Positions 24,176 to 33,355 of a DNA stretch of 64,000 bases are shown one piece after another. The stretch's first letter is position 1, and the number at the start of each line of letters is the position of its first letter. A model generated the notes under the pieces. The model saw only the letters and a list, made by a program, of their open reading frames with translations, did no database searches and had not been told where the DNA came from. The position numbers and the translations under genes were made by a program. Location of the stretch: contig NZ_JACDNS010000003.1 of the NCBI RefSeq assembly GCF_017656495.1, positions 1 through 64,000 of the forward strand, in the 5' to 3' direction. The stretch is from Thermococcus sp. (GTDB lineage Archaea > Methanobacteriota_B > Thermococci > Thermococcales > Thermococcaceae).

Positions 24176-24625
24176 ATGAAGATACTTGTCCTCATAGATG
24201 GTTCAAAATGGAGCCAAAAGGCAGCTCTCCATGCTATATCTATAGCAAAGAAAAAACATGCCAAGATTATCTTGTTTTCAGTTCTCGATAGAAGGGAAGC
24301 AAGGGCTGTTGCGTTTAACTTGAGCATGAGGAGTGACAAACTTGGGGAGATAAAGAAGTTTGAAGAACAGATATGGCACGAGATGAAGAAGAGTGTTAAA
24401 GAAATAATGGTTGACCTGCTAGAACTTTGTCATGAGGAGAATGTTAACTGCTCTATGAAAATAGTTGAGGGTATTGCAAGGGATGAGATTCTTAAAGAGG
24501 CAAACAGCGGTGAATACACTTTGGTTGTTATGGGTGCTTACGGAAAGAGTGGGAAAACTAGAATCGGAAGCCTTTTAGAGGAGCTTGCTGGAGTTATAAA
24601 ACCTCCATTGATGATAGTCCGTTAA
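24176..24625 (+). CDS. Universal stress protein (UspA family), second of two flanking the permease
   Basis: Encodes 149 residues of a complete Usp domain: MKILVLIDGSKWSQKAALHAISIA at the start and the nucleotide-binding signature VMGAYGKSGKTRIGSLLEELAG (Gx2Gx9G-like) near the end. ATP binding is therefore more likely here than in the first Usp. ATG 24176 lies 2 nt after the permease stop, with GGGTGG overlapping the end of that gene. It converges with the 24622-24882 gene by 4 bp. Confidence 0.9.
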   Translation: MKILVLIDGSKWSQKAALHAISIAKKKHAKIILFSVLDRREARAVAFNLSMRSDKLGEIKKFEEQIWHEMKKSVKEIMVDLLELCHEENVNCSMKIVEGIARDEILKEANSGEYTLVVMGAYGKSGKTRIGSLLEELAGVIKPPLMIVR

Positions 24626-24882
24626 TCCTTTTTCACCACGGCTATAAAGAATAACAGAAGTATTATTAACTCCAAGAGCGTCGCGGTTATTTCAAGTGTT
24701 CCTTCGTTGACCTTGGTTAGTATGTGGAGATTCTCCAAAGCTTTTTTGATACCAAACAGCAGAAAAGCCAGCAATAAAAAGAGTATACTTTTCATGCCAC
24801 TTTTTTTGTATGCTACCCATGATATGAAGGATAAAAATAATGCAAACCCTATTATGGTAACATCGAGTATCATGTCAATCAT
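24622..24882 (-). CDS. Small membrane protein paired with an HTH regulator
   Basis: Encodes 86 residues with three hydrophobic helices and an ILTKVNEGTLE loop. It overlaps the end of the upstream regulator by 8 bp, so the two are co-translated. Such pairs often sense a membrane state, but nothing here shows the signal. Confidence 0.7.
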   Translation of the reverse strand: MIDMILDVTIIGFALFLSFISWVAYKKSGMKSILFLLLAFLLFGIKKALENLHILTKVNEGTLEITATLLELIILLLFFIAVVKKD

Positions 24883-25393
24883 TTATCTCACCACCTTTTA
24901 GGGTCAGCATGAGATCAATAAGTCTATCTGCCAGTTTATCCCACAGTTTTGGTCTATATTCACTAATCACTCTTATTATAATCTCAATATCGTATTTTAA
25001 GCTGTAGATGACATTTCGACCTTCTTTTCTTCTCTCAATTATCCCCAGTTTGCTAAGGACATTCATGTGGTAGTTTATTGTTGCTTGAGTTAGCTTTAAC
25101 CTTTCGGCGATTTCCCTCTGATTCATGTCTTTTTCTGCTAAGAGGAGCAGTATTTTGCGTTGAGTTTCATTTGAGATTGCTATTAATAGCGGTTCATATT
25201 CTTTCTCAAACTCCTTTGGAAAGATGTACCTCTTTCCTCCGAGTTTTTTTGAAAATATCAAATCTTCTTTTTCAAGTTGATAGAGATGATACTGTAGATT
25301 TCCTATGCCTATCCCAAGCTCATCTGCAAGCCTTCGGAAAGTTATTCCAGGGTTTTGTCGAATGTACTGCAGTATCTCTTCTCTATGAGTCAT
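24875..25393 (-). CDS. Two-domain winged-helix transcriptional regulator
   Basis: Encodes 172 residues with two winged HTH domains: residues 5-60 (ITFRRLADELGIGIGNLQYHLYQLEKEDLI) and 75-125 (MNQREIAERLKLTQATINYHMNVLSKLGIIERR), then a helical tail. This tandem arrangement is common in archaeal regulators. There is no CxxC redox switch, so it is not SurR. It is divergent from tldD across a 121-bp gap and coupled to a small membrane protein. Confidence 0.85.
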   Translation of the reverse strand: MTHREEILQYIRQNPGITFRRLADELGIGIGNLQYHLYQLEKEDLIFSKKLGGKRYIFPKEFEKEYEPLLIAISNETQRKILLLLAEKDMNQREIAERLKLTQATINYHMNVLSKLGIIERRKEGRNVIYSLKYDIEIIIRVISEYRPKLWDKLADRLIDLMLTLKGGEIND

Positions 25394-25514
25394 GCTACCA
25401 CTTACCTCATTTTCATAATTCTTTAATCCACTTTTGGTACACTCCTCTATGGATAAAAAGGAATATAAATTGATTTGGGTTATGATGAGTGTCGTTTTTG
25501 TGAGGTGAGATGTA

Positions 25515-26882
25515 ATGAAAATTGAGAGACTTATGAAAAAAGCAGAGGAACTCGCGAGAAGATATGAGGTTAAATACTATGAGATTAGAATAGCAAAAAT
25601 AAATGCAACTCATCTGGAAATACAAAATTCTCATCTTGAGGAGCTTTCTTCAAATATGGAGATTGGAATCGGCGTAAGGGCATTTTCTGGAGCCTGGGGA
25701 TTTTCTTCGGCTAATGATATTAGGAGAGCAGAAAAAGCAATAGAGACTGCTATGAAAATAGCAAAGTTGATGAAGGGGAGCTCAAAAGTTTATCTCGATG
25801 ATCCAATAAAAGATCGGGCTGAAATTAAGGCAAAAAAGTCCTTTATGGATGTGGATTTGGAGGAGAAGCTTGAGCTTGTAAAAACTGCAGATAAGTTATT
25901 AATGGACACTGGAATTGTAAACAGAAAAGTGACTTATGGTGATGGTCTAAAATGGCAATTCTACTTTAACTCGCTTGGAAGCGAAATTGAAACAATAATC
26001 CCAAGAATAAGACTCAGCTTCTCTGCAACAGCTAAAAAGGGAAACGACATGCAGAGTTATTGGAAAATCTTCGGTGGAACAGGTGGATGGGAAATTATCG
26101 AGAATATTGATTTAGAACACTGGACAGCTTTCATAAAAGAAAAAGCAAAGTCTCTGTTGAATGCCGAACTCCCTCCTTCTGGGGAGTTTGATGTAATAAT
26201 GGATCCAGAGCTTGCAGGCGTCTTCATCCATGAAGCCTTAGGTCATGCAAGTGAAGGTGATGCAATAAAGAATGGAGAAAGCATTTTAGAGGGTAAGCTA
26301 GGAGAGAAAATAGCTGTTGAAGAACTTACTGTTGTTGATGACCCAACTCTGGAAGGAAAATTTGGCTCGTACATTTATGATGACGAAGGGATAAAAGCAA
26401 GGAGAGTTGAAATAATCAAGAAGGGGGTTCTTAATGAGTATCTTCTTGATAGGGAAACAGCTGCTTACCTCAATATGGAACCAAATGGGCATGGAAGGGC
26501 ACAAAGCTACAATTATCAGCCTTTAGTTAGGATGAGTAACACTTACATCGAGCCTCGTGATTGGAGTTTTGAGGAAATGCTTAGTGAAGTGAAGCGTGGT
26601 TTATATTTAATCGGGGACAAAGGTGGAGAAGTGGACATCGCTAATGGAACTTTCATGTTTGGAGCAAAAGAAGGCTATTTAATTGAAAATGGTGAGATTA
26701 AAGCACATATAAGAGACGTTGCACTGTCTGGAAAAATCCTCGATGTCCTTAGGAACATTAAGGCCATTGGCAAAGATTTAAGAATTGAATTTCCTGGCTA
26801 TTGTGGAAAAGGCCAGTGGGTGCCTGTTGATGACGGCGGCCCTCACGTATTGACGAGAGCTTTGGTAGGTGGGTTGTTATGA
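25515..26882 (+). CDS. tldD: Metalloprotease TldD
   Basis: Encodes 455 residues. The zinc-binding HExxxH motif is at 239-244 (VFIHEALGHASEGD), the signature separating TldD from its inactive partner. TldD/TldE heterodimers degrade unfolded or modified peptides, as with microcin B17 in bacteria. ATG 25515 follows GAGGTGAG; a TATA element (AATATAAATT) lies about 45 bp upstream. It overlaps tldE by 4 bp. Confidence 0.95.
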   Translation: MKIERLMKKAEELARRYEVKYYEIRIAKINATHLEIQNSHLEELSSNMEIGIGVRAFSGAWGFSSANDIRRAEKAIETAMKIAKLMKGSSKVYLDDPIKDRAEIKAKKSFMDVDLEEKLELVKTADKLLMDTGIVNRKVTYGDGLKWQFYFNSLGSEIETIIPRIRLSFSATAKKGNDMQSYWKIFGGTGGWEIIENIDLEHWTAFIKEKAKSLLNAELPPSGEFDVIMDPELAGVFIHEALGHASEGDAIKNGESILEGKLGEKIAVEELTVVDDPTLEGKFGSYIYDDEGIKARRVEIIKKGVLNEYLLDRETAAYLNMEPNGHGRAQSYNYQPLVRMSNTYIEPRDWSFEEMLSEVKRGLYLIGDKGGEVDIANGTFMFGAKEGYLIENGEIKAHIRDVALSGKILDVLRNIKAIGKDLRIEFPGYCGKGQWVPVDDGGPHVLTRALVGGLL

Positions 26883-28183
26883 TAGATGAATTAATTAAAA
26901 TCCTCAATCACAAAGATGTTGAGTGGGAGATTTACTGGGAAGTGGGGAGAGGTAGCTCTTTTAAAATTGAGAGATGTGAGCTGGTAAGGGCTCAGCGCAA
27001 ATACCATTCAGGTATTGGACTAAGGGTTGGGTATAAAGGGAAAATTGGCTTCTCATATATCACTGGGATAAACCACGACAGGGCGACTTTGGAAAGATTT
27101 GTGAACAGAACAATAAAGCTTGCAAAGGTTAGTGAGGTTCCATTTTATGGATTTTCTGAGAATAATAAGAATAGGAAAGTTAAAGCTCTTTATGATAAAA
27201 AAATTGAAGAGTTAAGCTTTGATGAGGCTTATGCAACAGCCATCTTTCTAACTGAAAAGGAGAAAGAGCTCAAAGAGAAGTTCGGGCAAGAGTATACCTT
27301 TTCTGGAGGTTTGGCTTTTGGAGTGTCCACAGATGGAATAGCAAATTCTAACGGAGTAGAAAAAAGCGAAAAGACAACTGGACTGAGTATAAGCATTCAT
27401 ATTGTCAAAAAAGCAGAGAAAAGTGGGAGTGGAAGCTACTACAAGGGATTTCGGTTGATGCCAAAGTTTGAGAGAGAATTTTCAGTGGGACTTGAGAAGG
27501 CTTTTAATGAAGTAGAACTGAGTTACAATGCCAAAAAGATTGAGGGTTATGAGGGAGAGCTTATCTTAGAACCTTATGCAGTAGCGTCTCTTGTGGGAAT
27601 TTTGATGACTAATCTCTATGGGGACAACGTTTATCACAGGCGCTCGAGATTTTCAAAAGTAGGGGATACAATTGCAAGTGAGAGCTTTACGCTGATAGAC
27701 GATGCAACCCTTGAAGGAAAACTTGGTAGTTATTCTTTTGATGGTGAAGGAAATCTATCCCAAAGAACCGTGTTGATTGAAAATGGTATTTTAAAGAGCT
27801 TTCTTTTTGACGAAACCTATGCCAAGCTCATGAACACAGAAAGCACAGGAAATGCTGTAAGGGATTTCAGGACAACACCACACATTGGAAATAGTAATGT
27901 AATTGTTGATGGAAAGAGGGAAAATTTGGAGGATTTAGAGAAAGCTGTTGTTATAAAGCGCGTTTTTGGAGAACATACTGCAAATCCAGTAAGTGGAGAC
28001 TTTTCTTTAACAATTGAGCTTGGCTATATAATCGAAAATGGAGAGGTTAAGCCATTCAAAGACAACATGTTTGCGGGCAATATTTTTGAGTTGATAAACT
28101 CAATCATAAATGTTGGAAAAGAAAAGGAAGAAGTTGGCAGTTTCCTCTCTCCAAGAGTGCTTACCCTTGGCAAAATTATATAA
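26879..28183 (+). CDS. tldE: TldE (PmbA) partner subunit of the TldD protease
   Basis: Encodes 434 residues homologous to TldD in the central and C-terminal region (SFTLIDDATLEGKLGSYSFDGEG parallels the TldD segment) but lacking HExxxH, as expected for TldE/PmbA. Its start overlaps the tldD stop by ATGA, giving balanced production of the two halves. Confidence 0.93.
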   Translation: MIDELIKILNHKDVEWEIYWEVGRGSSFKIERCELVRAQRKYHSGIGLRVGYKGKIGFSYITGINHDRATLERFVNRTIKLAKVSEVPFYGFSENNKNRKVKALYDKKIEELSFDEAYATAIFLTEKEKELKEKFGQEYTFSGGLAFGVSTDGIANSNGVEKSEKTTGLSISIHIVKKAEKSGSGSYYKGFRLMPKFEREFSVGLEKAFNEVELSYNAKKIEGYEGELILEPYAVASLVGILMTNLYGDNVYHRRSRFSKVGDTIASESFTLIDDATLEGKLGSYSFDGEGNLSQRTVLIENGILKSFLFDETYAKLMNTESTGNAVRDFRTTPHIGNSNVIVDGKRENLEDLEKAVVIKRVFGEHTANPVSGDFSLTIELGYIIENGEVKPFKDNMFAGNIFELINSIINVGKEKEEVGSFLSPRVLTLGKII

Positions 28184-28250
28184 AAACTCTTGTTAATTTG
28201 GGCAAACTATTTATACTTCAAATTCAAAAATTAATTCCGGTGGTAAGCAA

Positions 28251-28922
28251 ATGGCTGAACAAGGGTTTGGATTCATCTTTTCTAAAATGAGAGCTGGTGA
28301 AACTGTGCTTATTGAATACACTTCCGTATCCTCTCCTGAAATCCTGCTATATGTGATGGAGAAATATTGCAAACAATACGATGTCCCAATGATTATTGAT
28401 GATGTTGCAGACACCTTGCCAGAATTTCTGACTCGATTAGAGCTCATAGGATTGTCCATAAATGAGTTTAGTGATATCCCCGTTATAAAAATAGGTGGTC
28501 ATAGGAGTGGGGGGAAAGTTGTTGGGAAAGTAGATATTGAAAAATATTCTCTGGATTTCCAATACTATAATCCTATTTATGAGAGAGTCCGTCCATCTAA
28601 AATGGTATATAATCCCGTATTGGGGGTTTACAAGCTTTTGCTAATAAATTCAATGAGGGAATATGGAGGAAGTATCAGACTACTTAAGAACATCTCAAAA
28701 TATGTTGGGAACAAAACAAGAATAGCATTTTACTTTATCAATAGAGATGTAGTGCAGTCCAAATTCCCAGAATTTCTATCCCTGTTCGAGGAAATTGCAA
28801 CATCAGTTATGCAGTGGGAGAGAAGCAGCAGCACATATAAGTTGAAAGTTACCAAATCTGCAAACAATGATATTCTTGAGAAAATTGCGACGATAGAGTT
28901 TGAAGATATCAAGAGGATGTGA
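28251..28922 (+). CDS. DUF257 family protein (Thermococcales-specific)
   Basis: Encodes 223 residues. The opening AGETVLIEYTSVSSPEILLYVMEKYCKQYDVPMIIDD is typical of DUF257, an alpha/beta protein resembling RecA/KaiC-like folds without a full Walker A. GGTGGTAAG precedes the ATG; TATA-like CTATTTATAC lies about 45 bp upstream. Function unknown. Confidence 0.85.
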   Translation: MAEQGFGFIFSKMRAGETVLIEYTSVSSPEILLYVMEKYCKQYDVPMIIDDVADTLPEFLTRLELIGLSINEFSDIPVIKIGGHRSGGKVVGKVDIEKYSLDFQYYNPIYERVRPSKMVYNPVLGVYKLLLINSMREYGGSIRLLKNISKYVGNKTRIAFYFINRDVVQSKFPEFLSLFEEIATSVMQWERSSSTYKLKVTKSANNDILEKIATIEFEDIKRM

Positions 28923-28963
28923 AAGTTTTTAAGCACTATTTTCTTATCACTTCTGGTGATATA

Positions 28964-31096
28964 ATGAAGAAGCTAGTTATCCTATTAATCTTCTTATTCA
29001 TATCACCAAACATTTATGCATATCAAATCCCAGAGAAAGGTGTCATTTATCAGGTAATGGTCGACCGCTTTTACGATGGAAATAAGAGCAATAATCAGCC
29101 TTTTTACGATCCAGTTCATAAGAATTATCGCCTTTACTGGGGTGGAGATTTACAAGGAATAATTGAGAATCTTGACTACATCCAAAGCTTGGAAGTGTCA
29201 ATGATATGGTTATCCCCAATTAATGATAACATAAACCGCATGGCCTCAGGCTCTGCCCCTTATCATGGGTATTGGACAAGAGATTACAAAAAGATAGAGG
29301 AGCATTTTGGAGACTGGAAAATTTTCAAAACACTAGTCAAAGAAGCAGAAAAAAGAGGGATTTGCATAATCGTTGATTATGTTCCAAATCATTCAAATCC
29401 AGCAACTGACGGTGAATTTGGCTCCCTTTATGACAACGGTACTCTTGTCACAAACTATTATTATGACAGCAAAAATGCAACGTTAAATCCTTACACTGGA
29501 AGCTTGGAGGATATTTATCATCACAATGGCAACATTAAGGTATGGGAAGGATTTGAGCTTAAATATGGGAATCTTTTTGGTCTGGCAGACTTTAACCAGC
29601 TAAATCCTTGGGTTGATGAGTATCTCAGAGATGGTGCAAGTTTGTTTGTTCAGAGCGGTGTTTGTGGATTTAGAATTGATGCAGTCAAACACATGGACTT
29701 AGGCTGGTTGACTCAGTTCTATGCTCATTTGTACATGCAAGAGCCCCTCTTTATCTTTGGTGAGTACTACAAGCTTAACTTTGAAAAAGACGATGACATG
29801 TTCTACTTTTATCAATATTCTAATGTTTCTTCCCAGCTCAGCATTCCAATAAGGAACGACATTGTGAGGACGTTTGCCTTTGGTGGAAGCCTTAAGACTC
29901 TTGCAAGAGAGCTTGAGGAATATTACTCTCACTTCGTTTATCCAAATAAGGCAGTTAACTTTCTCGACAATCATGATTTACCCAGATATCTAAGCGAAAG
30001 TAAAAATCTCGACAGGTATCACATGGCATTGAGCTTAGTAATGACGTTGCCAGGCATTCCAGTGATTTATTATGGTGATGAAAGTTATCTGGTCAGCAAA
30101 GAAGGGAAGGGTGATCCATATAACAGGCCAATGATGGAATTTAACAACCAAACAGAGGCTGCAAGAATAATCAGAACTCTTGCAGAGCTTAGAAAAGAGA
30201 ACAACGCTCTCGCTTATGGGGATTTTGAGACGATTTATGCTGATTACAACACTTGGGTATTTGAGAGGAAATTTGGCAGCGAGAAAGTTTTGGTTGTTGT
30301 GAACAAAGTGGACAGCAAAAACTTAACTCTCAGCTTAAACTGGAGCGACGGAATTTACAGAGATGTTCTTTATGGAGTTAAGATGCAAGTTAAAGATGGA
30401 AAAGCTGAAATTTCAGCCCCTAAAAACAAAGTGCTTGTGTTCAGTTATGAGGGCGAGCAAGAGAAACCTTTAATTGGATCTATAACTCCATATATCGCTC
30501 AACCAGGTCAGAAACTCATTCTTGGTGGGGCCGGATTTGGAAAAAGTGGAAAGGTGTTTATTGAAGGAGTAAGAGCAGAAGTCCTTGAATGGAGCGGTGA
30601 GATGATAGTTTTTAGGATGCCCAAGTTAGACACTCAAAAAGCTTGGGTTGATGTTTACGTTGAAACAAATGGAAAGAGAAGCAACAGCGTTAAGCTTCGA
30701 TATTTAAGTGGAAATCAAAAAGCATTCTTGCTTGTTTTAAATGCATCTAATTTGACAGGTCAGATATGGATTAAAGGCAACATCTCCGAATTGGCTGAAC
30801 CAATTCCATTGATGAGATCTAAAACTGACTATTATTTCCAAGTTGTCAGCCTTCCCGTAAATACAAGCTTTAGCGTGGATTTATACTCTGGTTTACCTTG
30901 GGAAAAGCTTGAGCCTTTAAACGTAACTCTCTATGGAAAATCAATCAACAAAATGATAATTCTAATGAAGACAAAACCGACTCCAAAGTACACTCAAACA
31001 ATCACAAGATCTACAGTTCAGTCTTCCTCAACATCCATCTGTGGAACGGGCTTAATTTTGATATTATCCCTGATAGTCCTCTTCAAAAAGCGCTGA
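28964..31096 (+). CDS. Secreted GH13 alpha-amylase / cyclodextrin glucanotransferase-type enzyme
   Basis: 710 residues from ATG 28964 (GGTGATATAATG); a longer in-frame reading from 28919 lies upstream of that site. Signal peptide MKKLVILLIFLFISPNIYA. The GH13 barrel has DYVPNH (138-143), nucleophile Asp239 in GFRIDAVKH, acid/base Glu267 in FGEYY and Asp338 in FLDNHD. After the barrel come an all-beta C domain, an IPT/TIG domain (ITPYIAQPGQKLILGGAGFG) and a further beta region, the layout of CGTases. A Thr/Ser stretch and a CGTG-helix-KKR end look like a CGP-CTERM surface anchor. Amylase versus CGTase activity cannot be decided here. Confidence 0.9.
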   Translation: MKKLVILLIFLFISPNIYAYQIPEKGVIYQVMVDRFYDGNKSNNQPFYDPVHKNYRLYWGGDLQGIIENLDYIQSLEVSMIWLSPINDNINRMASGSAPYHGYWTRDYKKIEEHFGDWKIFKTLVKEAEKRGICIIVDYVPNHSNPATDGEFGSLYDNGTLVTNYYYDSKNATLNPYTGSLEDIYHHNGNIKVWEGFELKYGNLFGLADFNQLNPWVDEYLRDGASLFVQSGVCGFRIDAVKHMDLGWLTQFYAHLYMQEPLFIFGEYYKLNFEKDDDMFYFYQYSNVSSQLSIPIRNDIVRTFAFGGSLKTLARELEEYYSHFVYPNKAVNFLDNHDLPRYLSESKNLDRYHMALSLVMTLPGIPVIYYGDESYLVSKEGKGDPYNRPMMEFNNQTEAARIIRTLAELRKENNALAYGDFETIYADYNTWVFERKFGSEKVLVVVNKVDSKNLTLSLNWSDGIYRDVLYGVKMQVKDGKAEISAPKNKVLVFSYEGEQEKPLIGSITPYIAQPGQKLILGGAGFGKSGKVFIEGVRAEVLEWSGEMIVFRMPKLDTQKAWVDVYVETNGKRSNSVKLRYLSGNQKAFLLVLNASNLTGQIWIKGNISELAEPIPLMRSKTDYYFQVVSLPVNTSFSVDLYSGLPWEKLEPLNVTLYGKSINKMIILMKTKPTPKYTQTITRSTVQSSSTSICGTGLILILSLIVLFKKR

Positions 31097-31285
31097 TTTC
31101 TCTTCTTCCCAAATGCTCTTCCATTCGAACGGATCTTCTCCTTCTCTCACCTCTTCTTTGGGTTGTTCAATCTCAATTTTGGGTTTTTCCTTGTGCATAA
31201 GGGCTGCTAACCAGAGAAAAGCGAAAGGCCCGGTAAGGATGAATAACATTAGAAAGATAATAATCTTCTTCTGTTTCTCGTTCAT
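31064..31285 (-). CDS. Small single-helix membrane protein with acidic tail
   Basis: Encodes 73 residues: one N-terminal hydrophobic helix (IIIFLMLFILTGPFAFLWLAAL) followed by a charged tail rich in Glu. Its 3' end overlaps the end of the amylase gene by 33 bp on the opposite strand. GAGGTC and a TATA-like TTAATATACC precede the ATG on the reverse strand. Probably real, but unrecognised. Confidence 0.6.
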   Translation of the reverse strand: MNEKQKKIIIFLMLFILTGPFAFLWLAALMHKEKPKIEIEQPKEEVREGEDPFEWKSIWEEEKSALFEEDYQG

Positions 31286-31388
31286 ATCTTTGCTTTGACC
31301 TCATCAGGTATATTAAGCTTCAGGCCATGTTAAAATGCCGCAAACCTTTTTAATTATTGAAAAAAGAAATCTCCCGGATGTGATAACA

Positions 31389-32132
31389 ATGAAAAAACAT
31401 GAATGGGAAGAATTTTTTGATAAGGAGGCAAGTCACTACTTGAAAGAGTCGTTTACCAAACATACAAAAGAGGAAGTGGAGTTTTTATTGAATGAGCTTC
31501 AGCTACCAAAAGGAGCTAAAATATTGGATGTCGGCTGTGGCGTCGGAAGGCATTCGATAGAACTCGCAAAAAGAGGCTACAAGGTTACGGGAATTGACAT
31601 ATCCCAAGGAATGCTTGAAGAAGCAAGAAAACGAGCTCAAAAAGAGAGTGTTGAAGTAGAGTTCATAAAAGCAGACGCTACGAAGTTTAAGCGTGAGGAG
31701 GAATTTGACGCTGCCATATGTCTCTGCGAAGGCGCCTTTTCACTAATCGGTTCAAGTGACGATCCAATAGAACACGACTTAGAAATACTCAAGAATATTT
31801 ATGACTCCTTAAAGCCTGGCGGAAAATTTATTTTGACTGCCCTAAGTGCCCTTTCAAGAATTAAAGGGGCATCAAACGAGGACATAACAAAAGGAACTTT
31901 CGATCCAAACACCATGATGTTCTTTGAAGAAATTGAGGCACCTGATGGCACAAAAATCCCGATTAGAGAACGTGTTTACGTCCCTACAGAGCTTTACTTA
32001 ATGTTCAAAATGGTTGGGTTTGAAGTAAAAGCCATCTGGGGAGGCACTGCTGGAAGATGGGGAAAGAGAAAAGTAGATTTCGATGATATTGAAATAATGG
32101 TGATAGCTGAGAAGCCTAAGAATCTGGATTAA
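31389..32132 (+). CDS. SAM-dependent methyltransferase
   Basis: 247 residues from ATG 31389, which fits a GATGTGAT ribosome site and a TATA-like TTTTTAATTA at about 31350. Class I methyltransferase motifs: ILDVGCGVGRHSIELAKRGYKVTGIDIS (motif I and the acidic end of beta 2), FDAAICLCEGAF, and LKPGGKFILTALS. The substrate is not evident. Confidence 0.85.
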   Translation: MKKHEWEEFFDKEASHYLKESFTKHTKEEVEFLLNELQLPKGAKILDVGCGVGRHSIELAKRGYKVTGIDISQGMLEEARKRAQKESVEVEFIKADATKFKREEEFDAAICLCEGAFSLIGSSDDPIEHDLEILKNIYDSLKPGGKFILTALSALSRIKGASNEDITKGTFDPNTMMFFEEIEAPDGTKIPIRERVYVPTELYLMFKMVGFEVKAIWGGTAGRWGKRKVDFDDIEIMVIAEKPKNLD

Positions 32133-32142
32133 AAAGAAAAGC

Positions 32143-32715
32143 TTAAATCCTCTCTAAGAGCTTTTTCCTCTTTTCTTCGTACTCTTCTTGGGTTATAATC
32201 CCCATATCGTAGAGCTCTTTTAACTTCTTGAGCTTCTCAAGAGGGTCTTCTTCTCTCTTTTCTCTAAATTTCCTTGGCTCCATTCTAATTGATCTGCTCA
32301 CAGCTTCCTTTGGCTTGTGGATAGCCCACTCCTCACTCATTAGGTGCTTCTTTCTTTCAATAGTTACAGGCTCAACTGCAATCTCGTTTAAAGCATCTCT
32401 TATGGCTTCTATGGCTTTTCTTGCTTCTTCTTTATCCATCTTTGTTAATCTAATTTCTTCCCCATCTTCTTTTTTGATCATGAACTCTGAATAAACCTTT
32501 CCGACTTTAACATAAACGAGCTCGAGCTTTTCATATGGAACAGCTGTCAGCTCATATCTCCCTAAAATCTTTTCATCAACATACAGAATTCTCCTATCTG
32601 TCACGACTAACCACTTAGGCTTTGCTTCTAAGCTGAACTTCTTTTTTATAGCATAAAGAACCTCTTCATCTGGATAGAGGTTCTCTAAAATACCTTTTGG
32701 GAGTTTTTCACTCAT
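32143..32715 (-). CDS. PH-like/SHOCT domain protein
   Basis: 190 residues from ATG 32715 (GGTGAATCTC upstream). The first 100 residues look like a bacterial PH-type domain (KPKWLVVTDRRILYVDEKILGRYELTAVPYEKLELV). The last 35 are a SHOCT helix pair (DPLEKLKKLKELYDMGIITQEEYEEKRKKLLERI), a short oligomerisation motif. This combination is widespread in prokaryotes and its role is unknown. Confidence 0.8.
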   Translation of the reverse strand: MSEKLPKGILENLYPDEEVLYAIKKKFSLEAKPKWLVVTDRRILYVDEKILGRYELTAVPYEKLELVYVKVGKVYSEFMIKKEDGEEIRLTKMDKEEARKAIEAIRDALNEIAVEPVTIERKKHLMSEEWAIHKPKEAVSRSIRMEPRKFREKREEDPLEKLKKLKELYDMGIITQEEYEEKRKKLLERI

Positions 32716-32828
32716 GAGATTCACCAACTCTGCTATTGGTCAGCATTGTATATTAAACTTTGCACTTGAAAATGATTCCTCACTAAAACCAAAAAGTATA
32801 TTAATCAAAAATATGTAACACGTTGAAA

Positions 32829-32870
32829 GCAAAGCCTGTCCCGCTTTTCTTTTCTGCGAGATGGTTTTGC
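32829..32870 (+). ncRNA. Leader hairpin, copy 1 (predicted 5' end of mRNA)
   Basis: A 42-nt imperfect inverted repeat: arm GCAAAGCC (32829-32836) pairs with GGTTTTGC (32863-32870), and TCCCGC with GCGAGA (32856-32861), around an 11-nt pyrimidine loop. It starts 32 nt after the TATA box (TATATTAA at 32797), so it should lie at the transcript's extreme 5' end, 15 nt before the GTG start of the next gene. A second copy is at 33904-33945 with a compensating base-pair change. Structured leader RNA is inferred, not proven. Confidence 0.6.
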
Positions 32871-32885
32871 CTTGGTGGTGATATA

Positions 32886-33293
32886 GTGAAAAAACAACTT
32901 GTAGTCCTGGGGTTTTGGGTAATAACCTTGCCTTTGATGTTATGTCAAGAGGGTGAAGATTATTTAACAGGTCTCAGTATAGGAGGTCCTTTCATCGGTG
33001 CTGTACTGATAGCTGCACTCCTCCTACTGCTCTGGCTAACTCGAAAATACTTGGTTAAAGCTATTCTTGCCTCCATTGTAGCTGTAACTCTTGGAGGTGT
33101 TGGATACTTAATTGGCTCGATGTTTATTCAAGGTTTTGAAGTTCCCTTAGCGCTGGGATTTTTCATTCTTGGTCTTCTGGTGTCCCTGAAGATGCCGAAG
33201 GCTAAAGATAGGAGTGTTGTTAGGACATCAATTGGGAGTAGCGAAGACGAGAGCGGGTTTTTTGATAATGACGAATGGGACTGGGGCGATTAA
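32886..33293 (+). CDS. Small membrane protein with acidic C-terminal tail, behind leader hairpin 1
   Basis: 135 residues from GTG 32886, which follows GGTGGTGAT; an in-frame reading from 32823 would run through the hairpin. Four hydrophobic stretches are visible, then a cytoplasmic-looking tail ending NDEWDWGD. The family is not recognised. It shares its unit with the small anchored protein 63 nt downstream. Confidence 0.65.
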   Translation: MKKQLVVLGFWVITLPLMLCQEGEDYLTGLSIGGPFIGAVLIAALLLLLWLTRKYLVKAILASIVAVTLGGVGYLIGSMFIQGFEVPLALGFFILGLLVSLKMPKAKDRSVVRTSIGSSEDESGFFDNDEWDWGD

Positions 33294-33355
33294 GGATGAT
33301 GAATTTTCGTTTGAAAAGAAACTAAACAAAGCTATAAAGTAGAGGAGGTGAGAAT

